Counted from the stretch's first letter, positions 31,884 to 42,382 are shown. The stretch: 64,000 bases of DNA from Acidobacteriota bacterium (GCA_022828085.1 JAJEIY010000031.1:1-64000), one strand, 5' to 3'. Notes: generated by a model from the letters alone, not told the origin. Made by a program: numbers and translations.

Positions 31884-33581
31884 ATGAATCTCACAGTTTC
31901 CGAGTTGGCTCTTGCCGTAGGCAAACAGGAAAACTATGTGCGTCAACACATACACCGGCGCCACCTTTCGGTTCGCCGACAGGGCCGCACTGTCCGGGTT
32001 CCTCTGGACGAGGCGGTGAAGTGGGCGGGAACACGAGGACTTTCGTTTGTGCCGCCGAAGCGGATCAGCTTGACGTTGCTCGACCAGGGGGAAAGGATCG
32101 GGCGACTCACCGTCCTTGCCTGGCATCCCGAAGGCGGTTTGGCGCGGAACCTGTTCACGTTCATGCGTCATCGAAAACGCGACGCTCTGGGACCGTGGTC
32201 CACCGAACCGGATGCAACGTGGACCCTCGAGGAACTCGATGACGATCTGAGTCTGCTGTCCTTCAACGGCTCGTACGAGGAATGCCATGAGCACGTCGAC
32301 AACATCCTTTCGTCGGGTGTACTCGAGGCGCACGAGCGGGAGATTCACTACATCCTCGAAGACAACCCGAGGAACCACTGGGCCTACCGGGACTACCGGC
32401 GTCAGTCGGTGGGTTCGATACGGAGCCCGTTCGCCACCCACAGCGCAGCGATTACCGAGTACTGGAGTTTCGAAGACGGACCTCATCGACAGTGGTTGTC
32501 GCTGTCGGATCCGCTTGCGGGGCGATTGCGCTTGGCGCTTCGACGCCTTGGCTTTCCGCTCGACCGATGTCCGGAGCGCGTCGGCAACCTTCTGGTCGCT
32601 GCCGCCGAAGACGCGATCACGTGTCGACTCACCGCGCATCACGACCAGACGCTTCGACTTCATGTCGACGCCAAGGGACTTCTTCCCCAGACATATCGCG
32701 CGACCGTATGGGCGAGTCACAGCGGGGACGAGGTGCTTCGACGGGAGGTGCCGGTCATGCCGGGGCAGACCACGATCGAACTCGTTTCCGAAGTGGACCG
32801 TACAGGCTTCGCCATCTGCCGCGACTTCGACGGGCAGTACGTGGATCTGGTGGAGAACCTGCCTGGAATGGAGGCCGCCCATGCCGGGCGGTGGGGCGAG
32901 CAGCCGCTCCAGCGGGTCCGGGATCCAGTCGTGCGCGTTCCGCAGCGCGTCCACCCGTCCCGTCCGGCCGCCGCCTTTCCGGAACGCTTTCGGCGGACCG
33001 TCCGGCTCGATCGGGGTATCCGGCAGCAGTGGCTGCACCGCGTGGCGCACCAGAGGGAGGCCGGGGCCCGCCGCGACGCCAACCTGGTGCGTTTCGGCCC
33101 CGGCCGGTTCGCCGACGCGGCACGGCACTTCCTCTACCTCGTTTCCCACGACTCCGGCCACCCGGGGCCGACCTATCTGGCCGACCCGTGCTTCGTCGGA
33201 CACACGATGGCGGATGAAGTGGCCCAGCTCTTCATGGACGTGTGTGCCGCGATTCGGCGCCGGCCGCTGCGGATCCTGTGCGCGGAGCGGCCTCCAAGCG
33301 ACGCTCCGGCGTGGTGGGCCCGCTACCTGCGAAAGGTCGACGCGAACGTCACCGTGCGGACCTTCGTGAATCGCTCCGATGAGCGAGGGTGTTTTCACGA
33401 CCGATACCTGATTACTCCCGTACGCGAGATCCTGATCACGAACTCGTTCAACGGATGGAATCGTTTCGGCGTGACCTTCGTGAGTCTTCCCTACGGGCTC
33501 TACCGTGCGGAAGCGGAGCAGTTGTGGGCCCTGGACCCCGACAACCCTGCTTCGGACGTCCTCGTCCGCGAGATTTCGTGA
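31884..33581 (+). CDS. Helix-turn-helix protein with C-terminal PLD-like (HDR-motif) domain
   Basis: A 565-residue protein I do not recognise as a named family. Residues about 1-50 form an excisionase/MerR-like helix-turn-helix (NLTVSELALAVGKQENYVRQ, then a wing RRQGRTVRVPLDE). Residues about 60-430 are of unknown fold. The last 150 residues resemble phospholipase D-like enzymes of the VPA1262 kind: TYLADPCF near 430, a strand PLRILCAERP, then CFHDRYLIT near 510 and ITNSFNGWNRFGV, where H-x-R-x replaces the usual HxK. GAGGAAGGGA lies directly before ATG 31884. The stop overlaps the next start (TGATG). Base composition is less GC-rich than the neighbours, suggesting transfer. Confidence 0.75.
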   Translation: MNLTVSELALAVGKQENYVRQHIHRRHLSVRRQGRTVRVPLDEAVKWAGTRGLSFVPPKRISLTLLDQGERIGRLTVLAWHPEGGLARNLFTFMRHRKRDALGPWSTEPDATWTLEELDDDLSLLSFNGSYEECHEHVDNILSSGVLEAHEREIHYILEDNPRNHWAYRDYRRQSVGSIRSPFATHSAAITEYWSFEDGPHRQWLSLSDPLAGRLRLALRRLGFPLDRCPERVGNLLVAAAEDAITCRLTAHHDQTLRLHVDAKGLLPQTYRATVWASHSGDEVLRREVPVMPGQTTIELVSEVDRTGFAICRDFDGQYVDLVENLPGMEAAHAGRWGEQPLQRVRDPVVRVPQRVHPSRPAAAFPERFRRTVRLDRGIRQQWLHRVAHQREAGARRDANLVRFGPGRFADAARHFLYLVSHDSGHPGPTYLADPCFVGHTMADEVAQLFMDVCAAIRRRPLRILCAERPPSDAPAWWARYLRKVDANVTVRTFVNRSDERGCFHDRYLITPVREILITNSFNGWNRFGVTFVSLPYGLYRAEAEQLWALDPDNPASDVLVREIS

Positions 33582-35713
33582 TGCCGGTCAAACCGGGCGG
33601 CGCTTCCTCCCTGTCAGCGGCCGCCCGCGAGACCGTCTGGCGGATCTTTGGCGCCGGAGCTCAGCCGGGGGCCAAGGGCTCGGTTTTCGACAGGATCGAA
33701 CCCATGATCCGGAAGCATGTGCCGTCCGCCGACCAGGACCGCGCCATCGTAACGATCAGCGATTGGTTCGAATCGGGCGCTCACGTCAGGTGGTTGAATC
33801 CGGACCGCGCCGAGCTGGTCGCCGATCTGGTGATCGAGGGAGTCGGTTCGCGGCGCTCCGAAGAAGCGGTATGGGCGATCGGATCGATCGGAAGCGAACT
33901 GTCCGCCGCGATGATCAGGCGGCGTTGGGACGGGGAAGAGGTCCGCACCCTCGTGGATGCGGCCGTCAGCGTGCTGAACCGGACCGAGGCTCGCGTGCGG
34001 CACGAGGATCGTGCAGCTGGGCTGGAGGAGGAGGCGGGCAACTTCGAGGGAGTCGTATCCCGGGACGGGATCGTGACCGCCTTCGCGCGGCTCGAAGAAG
34101 AGAGCCTCGAGCTGGTGAATCAGGGATTGCATCCGACGGTGGCCAATCTGATCGATCTCGCGGTCGAGCTCTTCCCCGAACAGGCTCCCGTGCTGGTCTC
34201 CAGGCTGGAGGCGCCGACCATGCAGGCCAGGGCGGCCCGACGCATGGTGGCCCGAACGCCGCCGGGCGATCCCGGCGCGATCGTGGGATGGATCACGGAG
34301 GACGCCGCCGATACGGCCGTCGCGCTGGCCATCGTGCACGTGCTGGGTGCGGCGAGGAAACTGGACGACAGCCAGTCCCCGCGAAAAGACCCTTCGCCCT
34401 CGGGGAAGGCGAGCCCCGGGCAGGCGCCGGAACGTCCCCCGGACGACGCCGGAAAGCTGGTTCTTCAACTCCTGGGGCGCCTGGCGAACCTGGATTCACC
34501 GGATTGCCTGCGGTGGATCGGCGAGGTCCTGAATCAGGCTCCGCGGGCGCTGTCGTTGCCGGACGGCGGACAAAAGCCAAAGCTCCTGGCCCACCTCGAG
34601 CACGAGTGCACGAGACTGGCGGTGAGCCGCTTCCGCGAGCCGGGGTCCGCGCCCCTGCTCCCGCACTTCCAGGTGGGGCTCCTGCCCGGCCGGGGAAGGC
34701 ACTGGGTGCGCCACCAGATGGCGATTGCCCGGGCGATGCGTACTTCGGCGCCGGGACGAGCGGAGGAACTCGCGCGAGCCACCCTGGACGAACATCGGCG
34801 ACAGTTGGCGGAACAGCAGGATGGCCGTTACCTGGCCCCCGACTGGGACTCCTGGAGCGATCGGGAATGGCTCGAAGGCCTGGGAACGGCGCTGGCCCTG
34901 GGCCGCAAGGATCTGGATCTCCGCGCCTGGGTCGCCAACGAGTGCCGGGACCTGCCGCTGAGCGTCTGGGACGCCGAGGAGGATCCCGATGGATTCGCGA
35001 TGGCGGAACAGATTGCGCAGCACTGGTTCCTCGTCGCGCTCCTCGCGATTCCGCAGCGGGAAGAGTTCGGCCGACCCTTCGAGCCGCCCGTGGTGCGCGC
35101 CCTCGCCGAGGCTGTCTGGGCTCACTGCAGATTCTGCCGGCCGCATCTCCAGACGCATCCGGAAGCGTCGGTCGCCGCCGAGCTGGCGGCCCGTTACGCG
35201 ATGCGGAGCGGGCGGGACAACGACCAGTGGCTGCTCGACCAGGCCCGCGGCGAAGGCCTGGGTCCCGGAGCTCTCCGCGTCCTGCTGGAAGAGCGGCGAT
35301 CCCGGGGCCGTCGGCCGGCCGGGGGCATTTCCGACGTTGACGACGTGATCGTGGCGGAACTCGTGCGGATCGCACTGGACCGGTTCGATGATGGTGGCCA
35401 GTTCGACCTGGACGGCCTTCGCGACTGGGGAAGGCTCTGGCTCCTGATCGGCGCGGTGGACCCGGCGGAGAGGACGGCGATGGCCATTGTCAGTTTCCCT
35501 TTGCGCGGCGCGGACAGGCACTCGCGGATCCTGGCGCTCAAGCTCCTCGGACTGGTTGTTCGCCACCGCAAACCACGTCCCGGCGTGGCCGAGTACGTGG
35601 TACCGCTCTACAACCAGCTCTGGCCAGTGTTCGCCGTCACCCCGAACCAGGAAAGGGAAGACCGCGAGGAAATCGAGAAGGCCTTCCTGGGCTCGGACCT
35701 CATCGCCGGGTAG
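33581..35713 (+). CDS. Large helical protein of unknown function, partner of the PLD-like gene
   Basis: A 710-residue protein with no family I can name. It is predicted soluble and mostly helical, rich in Leu, Ala, Arg and Glu, with short HEAT/ARM-like helix pairs (for example VDAAVSVLNRTEARVRHE near 125 and LAIVHVLGAARKL near 250), a Pro/Ser-rich linker near residues 262-285, and Trp-rich stretches near 420 (WDSWSDREWLEGLG). No signal peptide, TM helix, Walker or nuclease motif. Its ATG shares a base with the stop of the PLD-like gene, so the two are co-translated and probably work as one system. The start has no Shine-Dalgarno of its own. Confidence 0.72.
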   Translation: MPVKPGGASSLSAAARETVWRIFGAGAQPGAKGSVFDRIEPMIRKHVPSADQDRAIVTISDWFESGAHVRWLNPDRAELVADLVIEGVGSRRSEEAVWAIGSIGSELSAAMIRRRWDGEEVRTLVDAAVSVLNRTEARVRHEDRAAGLEEEAGNFEGVVSRDGIVTAFARLEEESLELVNQGLHPTVANLIDLAVELFPEQAPVLVSRLEAPTMQARAARRMVARTPPGDPGAIVGWITEDAADTAVALAIVHVLGAARKLDDSQSPRKDPSPSGKASPGQAPERPPDDAGKLVLQLLGRLANLDSPDCLRWIGEVLNQAPRALSLPDGGQKPKLLAHLEHECTRLAVSRFREPGSAPLLPHFQVGLLPGRGRHWVRHQMAIARAMRTSAPGRAEELARATLDEHRRQLAEQQDGRYLAPDWDSWSDREWLEGLGTALALGRKDLDLRAWVANECRDLPLSVWDAEEDPDGFAMAEQIAQHWFLVALLAIPQREEFGRPFEPPVVRALAEAVWAHCRFCRPHLQTHPEASVAAELAARYAMRSGRDNDQWLLDQARGEGLGPGALRVLLEERRSRGRRPAGGISDVDDVIVAELVRIALDRFDDGGQFDLDGLRDWGRLWLLIGAVDPAERTAMAIVSFPLRGADRHSRILALKLLGLVVRHRKPRPGVAEYVVPLYNQLWPVFAVTPNQEREDREEIEKAFLGSDLIAG

Positions 35714-35852
35714 AGTTGGACCTCGGGTCCTCCCGTGACCCTGGCAGGGAGATACTCCCGCCCTCGACCCGTGCCCCGGCGCGCCGTGGGATGCGAACAT
35801 CCTGCGCGGCGCCGTCCGCCGCCTCCCAACGGTGGTTCGCGCGACCCGCACC

Positions 35853-36467
35853 ATGACGAAACCCACGGACGAACACACCGCCCACCAGGAACGGATGCGG
35901 GCGCTCCAGGCGGAGGTCCGGGAGAAGCGCGCCGCGGCCAGCGACCCGGGACGCGGCCTGGTGCTGGTCCACACCGGGGACGGGAAGGGCAAGTCCAGTT
36001 CCGCCTTCGGGGTCATCGCGCGAGGGCTCGGCTGGGGATGGAAGGTCGCCGTGGTGCAGTTCATCAAGGGTGAGTGGAAAACCGGCGAGCGCCAGTTCTT
36101 CGAGCGCTTTCCGGACCGGGTCGTCTGGCGCACCATGGGCGAAGGGTTCACCTGGGACACCCAGGACCGCGCCCGGGACATCGAAGTGGCGGCTGGCGCG
36201 CTCGCCGTCGCCCGGGGGATGCTGGCGTCCGGAGACTTCGACCTGGTCGTCCTCGATGAAATCAACGTCGTGATGAGCTACGACTATCTGGAAGCCGGGG
36301 CGGTGCTGGAAGCGCTTCAGGCGCGCGCAGCCTCGACGAGCGTGATCCTGACGGGCCGCGGCGCCCGCGGCGAAGTGATCGATTACGCCGATCTCGTCAC
36401 CGAGATGCGCGAGGTGAAACACCCGTTCACCGCCGGAGTCAAGGCCCAGCGCGGCCTCGACTATTGA
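35853..36467 (+). CDS. cobO: Cob(I)yrinic acid a,c-diamide adenosyltransferase
   Basis: A 204-residue CobA/CobO/BtuR-type corrinoid adenosyltransferase, which transfers the 5'-deoxyadenosyl group of ATP to cob(I)alamin or cobyrinate. Landmarks: P-loop HTGDGKGKSSSAFG at residues 40-53, VVQFIKGEWKTGE near 74, DLVVLDEINVV near 133, TGRGA near 168 and the conserved end HPFTAGVKAQRGLDY. ATG 35853 is chosen; a GTG seven codons earlier is possible. No other cobalamin genes are adjacent, so salvage rather than synthesis is likely. Confidence 0.93.
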   Translation: MTKPTDEHTAHQERMRALQAEVREKRAAASDPGRGLVLVHTGDGKGKSSSAFGVIARGLGWGWKVAVVQFIKGEWKTGERQFFERFPDRVVWRTMGEGFTWDTQDRARDIEVAAGALAVARGMLASGDFDLVVLDEINVVMSYDYLEAGAVLEALQARAASTSVILTGRGARGEVIDYADLVTEMREVKHPFTAGVKAQRGLDY

Positions 36468-36494
36468 GATCCGGCGGGCGGGAACGCCGCGCAG

Positions 36495-36516
36495 GGCCGG
36501 CTGAAGCCGGCCTTCC
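36495..36516 (+). repeat. Two-hairpin dispersed repeat, copy 6 (second hairpin only)
   Basis: GGCCGGC-TGAA-GCCGGCC followed by TTCC, 27 bases after the cobO stop. The first stem is not clear. It probably closes the cobO transcript. Confidence 0.65.
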
Positions 36517-36575
36517 AGGCGGTCCCCGCCACCCTGGGCCTCAGCGTCTAGCCTTCGGGCGACAACGGGAAAGAA

Positions 36576-38139
<1,564 letters not shown>

Positions 38140-38141
<2 letters not shown>

Positions 38142-38164
38142 TGCCGGCCGGAGGCCGGCGCTCG
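38140..38164 (+). repeat. Two-hairpin dispersed repeat, copy 7, between convergent genes
   Basis: GAT then GCCGGCC-GGA-GGCCGGC and GCTC. It starts at the stop codon of the SDR/DUF2867 gene and lies 16 bases from the 3' end of the convergent aminotransferase gene, so it could end both transcripts. Confidence 0.65.
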
Positions 38165-38179
38165 GCGCCGGCGCGCCCC

Positions 38180-39433
38180 TTACGCGACGATCAGCGGACG
38201 CAGCGCCTTCAGGCCCGCCAGCGCCCGCTCCACGTGCTCCGCGGTGTTGTACAGGTGCGGTGACAGCCGGAAACCGCCGGAAGTCGAGCCGGCGATGCCG
38301 TGCTCGTCGTACATCCGGGAGAACACCTCGCGGCGGGACTCGGCCGGCACCTCCACGATGACGACGCCCGCCGAGAGGGCGTCGTCGATCGGGGTCACCA
38401 GCGGGATGCCCGCTTCCGTGAGGCCCTTCTTGAGGCGGCCCGCCAGGTCGTACATCCGTTTCTCGACCCGCTCCGCGCCGATCTCGGCGTGGAACTCGGC
38501 GGTGGTGCCCATCGCCGCGAGACAGGCGTCGTCGCGCTGTCCCATGGATTCGAACTTCCGGGCCCCGCTCGGGTCCGGGTCGGCGTCGCCGCCCCAGCCG
38601 GGGGCCACCTCGGAGGGCCAGAGCTTCGGAATGGTCTCGGTGCGGACCACCAGCACGCCGCACTCCTTGGGTCCGCAGAACCACTTGTGGGAACTGCTCG
38701 TGAAGGTGTCGGCGCCGATCGCGGGCACGTCCACCGACAGCCCGCCGAAGCTCTGGGCTCCGTCCACGTGGACGTGGATGCCGCGTTCGTGCGCGGCGTC
38801 CGCGATCCGGCGCACCGGCAGGTGAATGCCGGAGACGTTCGAGACGTGGGTGATCGCAATCACCTTCGTGTTCGCGCCCAGCGCCTCGATGAAGGGAGCG
38901 GCGAGATCGTCCGCCGCCGCCGGCGCTTTCGGCGCCGACACCCGCCGGACCGTGAAGCCGTAGCGGGCCGCGCGGACGTCCCACGCGACGTTGTTCGTGG
39001 GATGGTTCTGGTCCCAGAGGACGACCTCGTCGCCCTCTCCGAGAACCAGGCCGGCGTTCACGATGTTGTTCGCCTCGCTGGTGTTTCGCACGAGGGCCAG
39101 TTCGTCGGCCGTGACTCCGAGCTGCGCCGCCACCTCCTCCCGCGCCGACTCCCGCAGGTCCCCGAACTTCCCCCGGTTCTGGAACGAGCAGTCGTGGTCG
39201 ATGTCGCGGGTCAGCTCGCTCACCCGGTCCGCCACCGACCGGGGCGAGGGACAGAGGTTGGCCGCGTTCATGGGCACCTTGTCCTCTTCGAAGGGGAACT
39301 CCCACCGCACCATCCGGAACAGCGCCTCGTCGTCGGCGGCGACGGCCCGGAGGGCCGGGAAAGCCGCCGGAACGGCGGCCGTGGTGCGCAGGAACGAGCG
39401 CCGGGTAACGGCATTCGAGAGGGACTTCGTCAT
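38180..39433 (-). CDS. Exported class V aminotransferase-fold PLP enzyme
   Basis: A 417-residue fold-type I PLP enzyme of the class V (NifS/CefD) group. A twin-arginine signal is visible at the start (TRRSFLRTTAAV). Active-site landmarks: RNTSEANNIV near residue 123, HVDGAQSFGGL near 222 (the PLP ring-binding Asp) and TFTSSSHKWFCGPKECGVL near 240, where the Lys of SSHKW binds PLP. Isopenicillin N epimerase-like or cysteine desulfurase-like activities are possible; the periplasmic location argues against Fe-S assembly. GGAGG lies 8 bases before ATG 39433. Confidence 0.88.
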   Translation of the reverse strand: MTKSLSNAVTRRSFLRTTAAVPAAFPALRAVAADDEALFRMVRWEFPFEEDKVPMNAANLCPSPRSVADRVSELTRDIDHDCSFQNRGKFGDLRESAREEVAAQLGVTADELALVRNTSEANNIVNAGLVLGEGDEVVLWDQNHPTNNVAWDVRAARYGFTVRRVSAPKAPAAADDLAAPFIEALGANTKVIAITHVSNVSGIHLPVRRIADAAHERGIHVHVDGAQSFGGLSVDVPAIGADTFTSSSHKWFCGPKECGVLVVRTETIPKLWPSEVAPGWGGDADPDPSGARKFESMGQRDDACLAAMGTTAEFHAEIGAERVEKRMYDLAGRLKKGLTEAGIPLVTPIDDALSAGVVIVEVPAESRREVFSRMYDEHGIAGSTSGGFRLSPHLYNTAEHVERALAGLKALRPLIVA

Positions 39434-39459
39434 GGCGGGCGCCTCCGAGGTCAGCGAGT

Positions 39460-40647
39460 CTAGCGGGTTCCCGGCGGCGAGGCCGAGACGAGGTCCCCGG
39501 GCCGCCGGGCGCTGCCGTGGGTGATGACCGAGCGGAACAGAACCGGACAGATCAGCGAAGTGACCGCGGCGATCATCACCGCGATCGCCCGGTCGGTCTC
39601 GTCGAGAAGCCCGAGTTCGAGCCCCACGGTGGCGACGGCGATCACGAGGCTCAGCCGGGCGGAGAGCAGGAATCCGGTCGCGGCGGCCGCCCTGAGCGAG
39701 AAGCCCCAGAACACGAACAGCAGGGCCGGCAGGAACTTGACGAGGAACGCCACGCCGATGATGACTCCGGCGCGCGCGAGCGCTTCGGGGTTCAGGAGGG
39801 CCCCCACCTCGAAACGAAGGCCGACGTTGATGAAGAAGATGGGGATCAGGAAGCCCCAGGAGATCCCCGAGAGCTGGTGGCGAAGCCCCTCGGGCGGATG
39901 GAAGAGCAGCGCGAAGACGCCTCCGGCGAGGAACGCGGCCAGGATCGGCTCCACGTCGAGCACGGTCGAAAGCCCCACGAAGATGAGCAGCAGTGCGAGG
40001 GCGCCGCGAATCCCCATCTCGTCGGGGTCGTCCTTGCGGAACAGCCGGGACACGCGGAGCGGGTGCCACCAGAGCACCAGCTTCATCACCCGCAGCACCA
40101 CCACGACCGCGACCAGCAGCAGCGGCCCGTTGATGAGCTCGATCCCCCAGCCGTCCCTCGCCCAGATGGTGATCTCGGCGACCAGCAGCAGGGTCACCAG
40201 GTCGGCGATCACCGCCGAGACCAGGATCGCCTGTCCGAGGCTCTCGGTGGTGATCCCGGCGCTCCTCAGACTCGGCAGCACGAGGGCGGCCGAGGTGGTG
40301 GCGAGCAGCGGGGCGTAGAAGACCGGCAGCTCCAGCCACACCGTGGCCAGGAAGGAGAGCGCGAAGGTGCCGGCGAAGACGACGAGCGCCTGCCCGATGG
40401 GCCCCGCGCCGCCCCGCCGCAGGGCCCGGAAGTCGATCTCGAAACCGGCGAGGAACATCAGCATGAGGAGCCCGAGGGTCCCGATCTGATCCAGCAGCTC
40501 GGTGCCCTGCACCAGTCCGAAGACCGGGCCGATCAGGACCCCGAAGAGAATCTCGACGACCACCGCGGGCGCGCGCAGCCAGGAGGCGACCGGGGGCAGC
40601 AGGAAGGCGGCGATCCCGACGATCACCAGCGCGCCGGAGCCGTCCAT
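39460..40647 (-). CDS. Cation/proton antiporter, CPA2 (KefB-like) family
   Basis: A 395-residue inner-membrane exchanger with about 11-12 TM helices and no C-terminal RCK domain. Landmarks: GVLIGPVFG near residue 37, MFLAGFEIDFRALRR near 65, ILVSAVIADLVTLLLV near 140 with the acidic exchange residue, and FLIPIFFINVGLRFEV near 270. It would exchange Na+ or K+ for protons. It overlaps the M20 peptidase gene by ATGA, so both are translated from one message. Confidence 0.88.
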   Translation of the reverse strand: MDGSGALVIVGIAAFLLPPVASWLRAPAVVVEILFGVLIGPVFGLVQGTELLDQIGTLGLLMLMFLAGFEIDFRALRRGGAGPIGQALVVFAGTFALSFLATVWLELPVFYAPLLATTSAALVLPSLRSAGITTESLGQAILVSAVIADLVTLLLVAEITIWARDGWGIELINGPLLLVAVVVVLRVMKLVLWWHPLRVSRLFRKDDPDEMGIRGALALLLIFVGLSTVLDVEPILAAFLAGGVFALLFHPPEGLRHQLSGISWGFLIPIFFINVGLRFEVGALLNPEALARAGVIIGVAFLVKFLPALLFVFWGFSLRAAAATGFLLSARLSLVIAVATVGLELGLLDETDRAIAVMIAAVTSLICPVLFRSVITHGSARRPGDLVSASPPGTR

Positions 40648-41945
40648 CAGCGGGTCCCCAACACCGCGGCCGCGGCCAGCGCCAGCGCTCCGGTGGAGTG
40701 CACCAGCTCGTCGACCGGGCAGTGCTCGCCGGGCCGGTGCGCCAGTTCGAGAATCCCCGGCCCGTAGGCGACGCAGTCCGGGACTCCGGCGACCCGGGCG
40801 ACGTGTTTGTGGTCGTAGGTGCCGGGGCTCGCCACCTCCTCGACCTCGGCGCCGAGGGCGCCCCGCACCCCGTATCGCACCGCCTCGGTGGCGAGGGACC
40901 CGGCCGGCGTCCGCACCGGCTCGACCGTGAGCAGTTCTTCGACCCGGTAGCGCCGGCCGGGTTCGCGGTCCGCGCACGCCCGGACCCGGTGAGCCACCTC
41001 TTCCCGGACGGCCTCGAGTCCCTCTTCGGGCAGGAACCGGCGGTCCACCACCAGTTCGGCCCGGTCGGGAACCTGGGGACTCTCGGTTCCGGCGCCCGCC
41101 TGTCCGCCCCGGATGCTGTTCACGTTGACCGTCGCCACGCGGGCCCCCTCGGGGACCACGGGAAGGGCGGTGCGGCGGGCGGCCAGTTCCGGGACCCATT
41201 CGTTCCGGATTTCTTCGAGAAGGGGCGCCAGGTCGGCGATGGCGTTCCGGCCCAGGAACGGCATGCTGCCGTGGGCCACCTCACCTTCGGCGACGACCCG
41301 GAACCAGTACACCCCGCGGTGTCCCACGCACACCCGGCGTGAGCCGAAGGGTTCGGGAATGATCACGGCGTCGGTGTCGCGGGCGATCTGTCCCGACTCG
41401 GCCAGCCAGGCGACGCCGGCGTGTCCCCCGGTCTCCTCGTCCGCGGTCCCCGAAATCTCCAGAGTGCCGCCGAGCCGGGCGCCCGCCCGCTGGAGGACGA
41501 TCGCGGCGAAGAACGCCGCCGCGACGCCCCCTTTCATGTCGCTCGCCCCGCGGCCCCAGACGGCGCCGTCGCGCACTGCGCCCGAGAACGGGTCCGTGGT
41601 CCAGCCGGAGCCCGCGGGGACCACGTCGAGGTGTCCGTTCAGGTGGAGCCGCCGGCCGCCCCCTCCAAGCGGACTCTCCAGCCGGCCGATGACGTTTCGC
41701 CGGGGATACGCGGCGGAGCCGGGTGGGCAGGCGTCCGCCGGAGGGTCGTCGAACGTCACCTCGAAACCGGCGGCCGCGAGCCGGTCCCCGAGGAGAGCGG
41801 CGCACTCGCGGTAGTTCTCGCCCGGGGGATTCACGGTCGGGATCCGGATCAGCTCCCCGCAGAACGCGGCGATCTCCGCTCGGGCCGCTTCCGCCTGGCG
41901 AAGGATCCGCGCCTCGAGGCGGGCGGCGACCGGATGGAGCGGCAT
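40647..41945 (-). CDS. M20-family metallopeptidase (ArgE/DapE-like)
   Basis: A 432-residue zinc peptidase/deacylase of family M20. The metal ligands and catalytic residues are in order: HLNGHLDVVPAG, GRGASDMKGG, the Glu pair in GTADEETGGH, PEPFG and the final His in HRPGEHCPVDELVHS. The lid domain spans about residues 200-320. It could act on N-acyl amino acids or dipeptides. ATG 41945 is preceded by TATCCT, a -10-like hexamer ending 8 bases upstream, and no Shine-Dalgarno, again a leaderless arrangement. It is divergent from arsR. Confidence 0.9.
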   Translation of the reverse strand: MPLHPVAARLEARILRQAEAARAEIAAFCGELIRIPTVNPPGENYRECAALLGDRLAAAGFEVTFDDPPADACPPGSAAYPRRNVIGRLESPLGGGGRRLHLNGHLDVVPAGSGWTTDPFSGAVRDGAVWGRGASDMKGGVAAAFFAAIVLQRAGARLGGTLEISGTADEETGGHAGVAWLAESGQIARDTDAVIIPEPFGSRRVCVGHRGVYWFRVVAEGEVAHGSMPFLGRNAIADLAPLLEEIRNEWVPELAARRTALPVVPEGARVATVNVNSIRGGQAGAGTESPQVPDRAELVVDRRFLPEEGLEAVREEVAHRVRACADREPGRRYRVEELLTVEPVRTPAGSLATEAVRYGVRGALGAEVEEVASPGTYDHKHVARVAGVPDCVAYGPGILELAHRPGEHCPVDELVHSTGALALAAAAVLGTR

Positions 41946-41953
41946 CGAAACCG

Positions 41954-41959
41954 AGGATA
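41954..41959 (-). promoter_or_regulatory. -10 element of the M20 peptidase-antiporter operon
   Basis: TATCCT on the minus strand ends 8 bases before ATG 41945. It lies 34 bases from the -35 of the divergent arsR promoter, so one regulator could cover both. Confidence 0.4.
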
Positions 41960-41992
41960 CCGCCCTGGACGACCGCTGCCCGGTGTCCGTAC

Positions 41993-42030
41993 TTGACTGG
42001 CCGGCCATAGTTCGATAATATTGGAAATAT
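41993..42030 (+). promoter_or_regulatory. Promoter and operator of the first arsR
   Basis: TTGACT (41993-41998), 17 bases, TAATAT (42016-42021), 7 bases, ATG: a near-consensus sigma-70 promoter giving a leaderless transcript. A palindrome ATATT-GGA-AATAT (42018-42030) covers the -10, the start point and the start codon, a natural site for repression by the encoded ArsR. Confidence 0.75.
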
Positions 42031-42382
42031 GGAAACAACGGCCACCCATCCCGCCGCCGAGGCGCTGGAATCGCGGTGCGCAATCTCCCCGGAGCACCGC
42101 CTCGACGTCTTCCACCGGTTGGCGCAGGGCGGTGCGGACGGACTCGCGGCGGGGAACGCCGCCAGACACTGCAAGTGGCCGGCGCCGACCTGCTCGTTCC
42201 ACCTGAAGGAGCTCGAGAAGGGTGGGCTGCTGAACTGCTGCCGCCATGGCAGGTCGCAGGTCTACACGGTGAACTTCCGGGCGATCCGGGCCCTGCTCGG
42301 ACATCTGACGGAACACTGCTGCTCCGAGGAAGAGTGCGGCGACGAGGCTCCGCCGGCCGCCGGCAAGGGGCCACTTCGATGA
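42029..42382 (+). CDS. ArsR-family metal(loid)-responsive repressor, copy 1
   Basis: A 117-residue winged helix-turn-helix repressor. Recognition helix region: APTCSFHLKELEKGGLL near residues 50-66; wing: CCRHGRSQVYTVN near 69. Cysteines in the C-terminal helix, HCCSEEEC near 94, plus the wing CC, could bind As(III), Sb(III) or a thiophilic metal; the CC-x4-C pattern resembles ArsR proteins whose inducer site is in the C-terminal helix. It is about two-thirds identical by eye to the next gene, so the two arose by tandem duplication. No arsenical pump or reductase is adjacent. Start fixed by the promoter spacing. Confidence 0.88.
   Translation: METTATHPAAEALESRCAISPEHRLDVFHRLAQGGADGLAAGNAARHCKWPAPTCSFHLKELEKGGLLNCCRHGRSQVYTVNFRAIRALLGHLTEHCCSEEECGDEAPPAAGKGPLR

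Noticed and set aside
31603-31887. A 94-codon frame with a TTG start that ends in an ATGA overlap with the HTH/PLD-like gene
   Set aside because: No Shine-Dalgarno, odd composition (Ser/Thr/His-rich, no hydrophobic core) and it runs through the presumed promoter. The overlap is probably chance, but a small regulator cannot be fully excluded.
39460-40647. KefB/KefC potassium efflux with RCK regulation
   Set aside because: The C-terminal RCK/TrkA-N domain is absent, so only a generic CPA2 call is justified.
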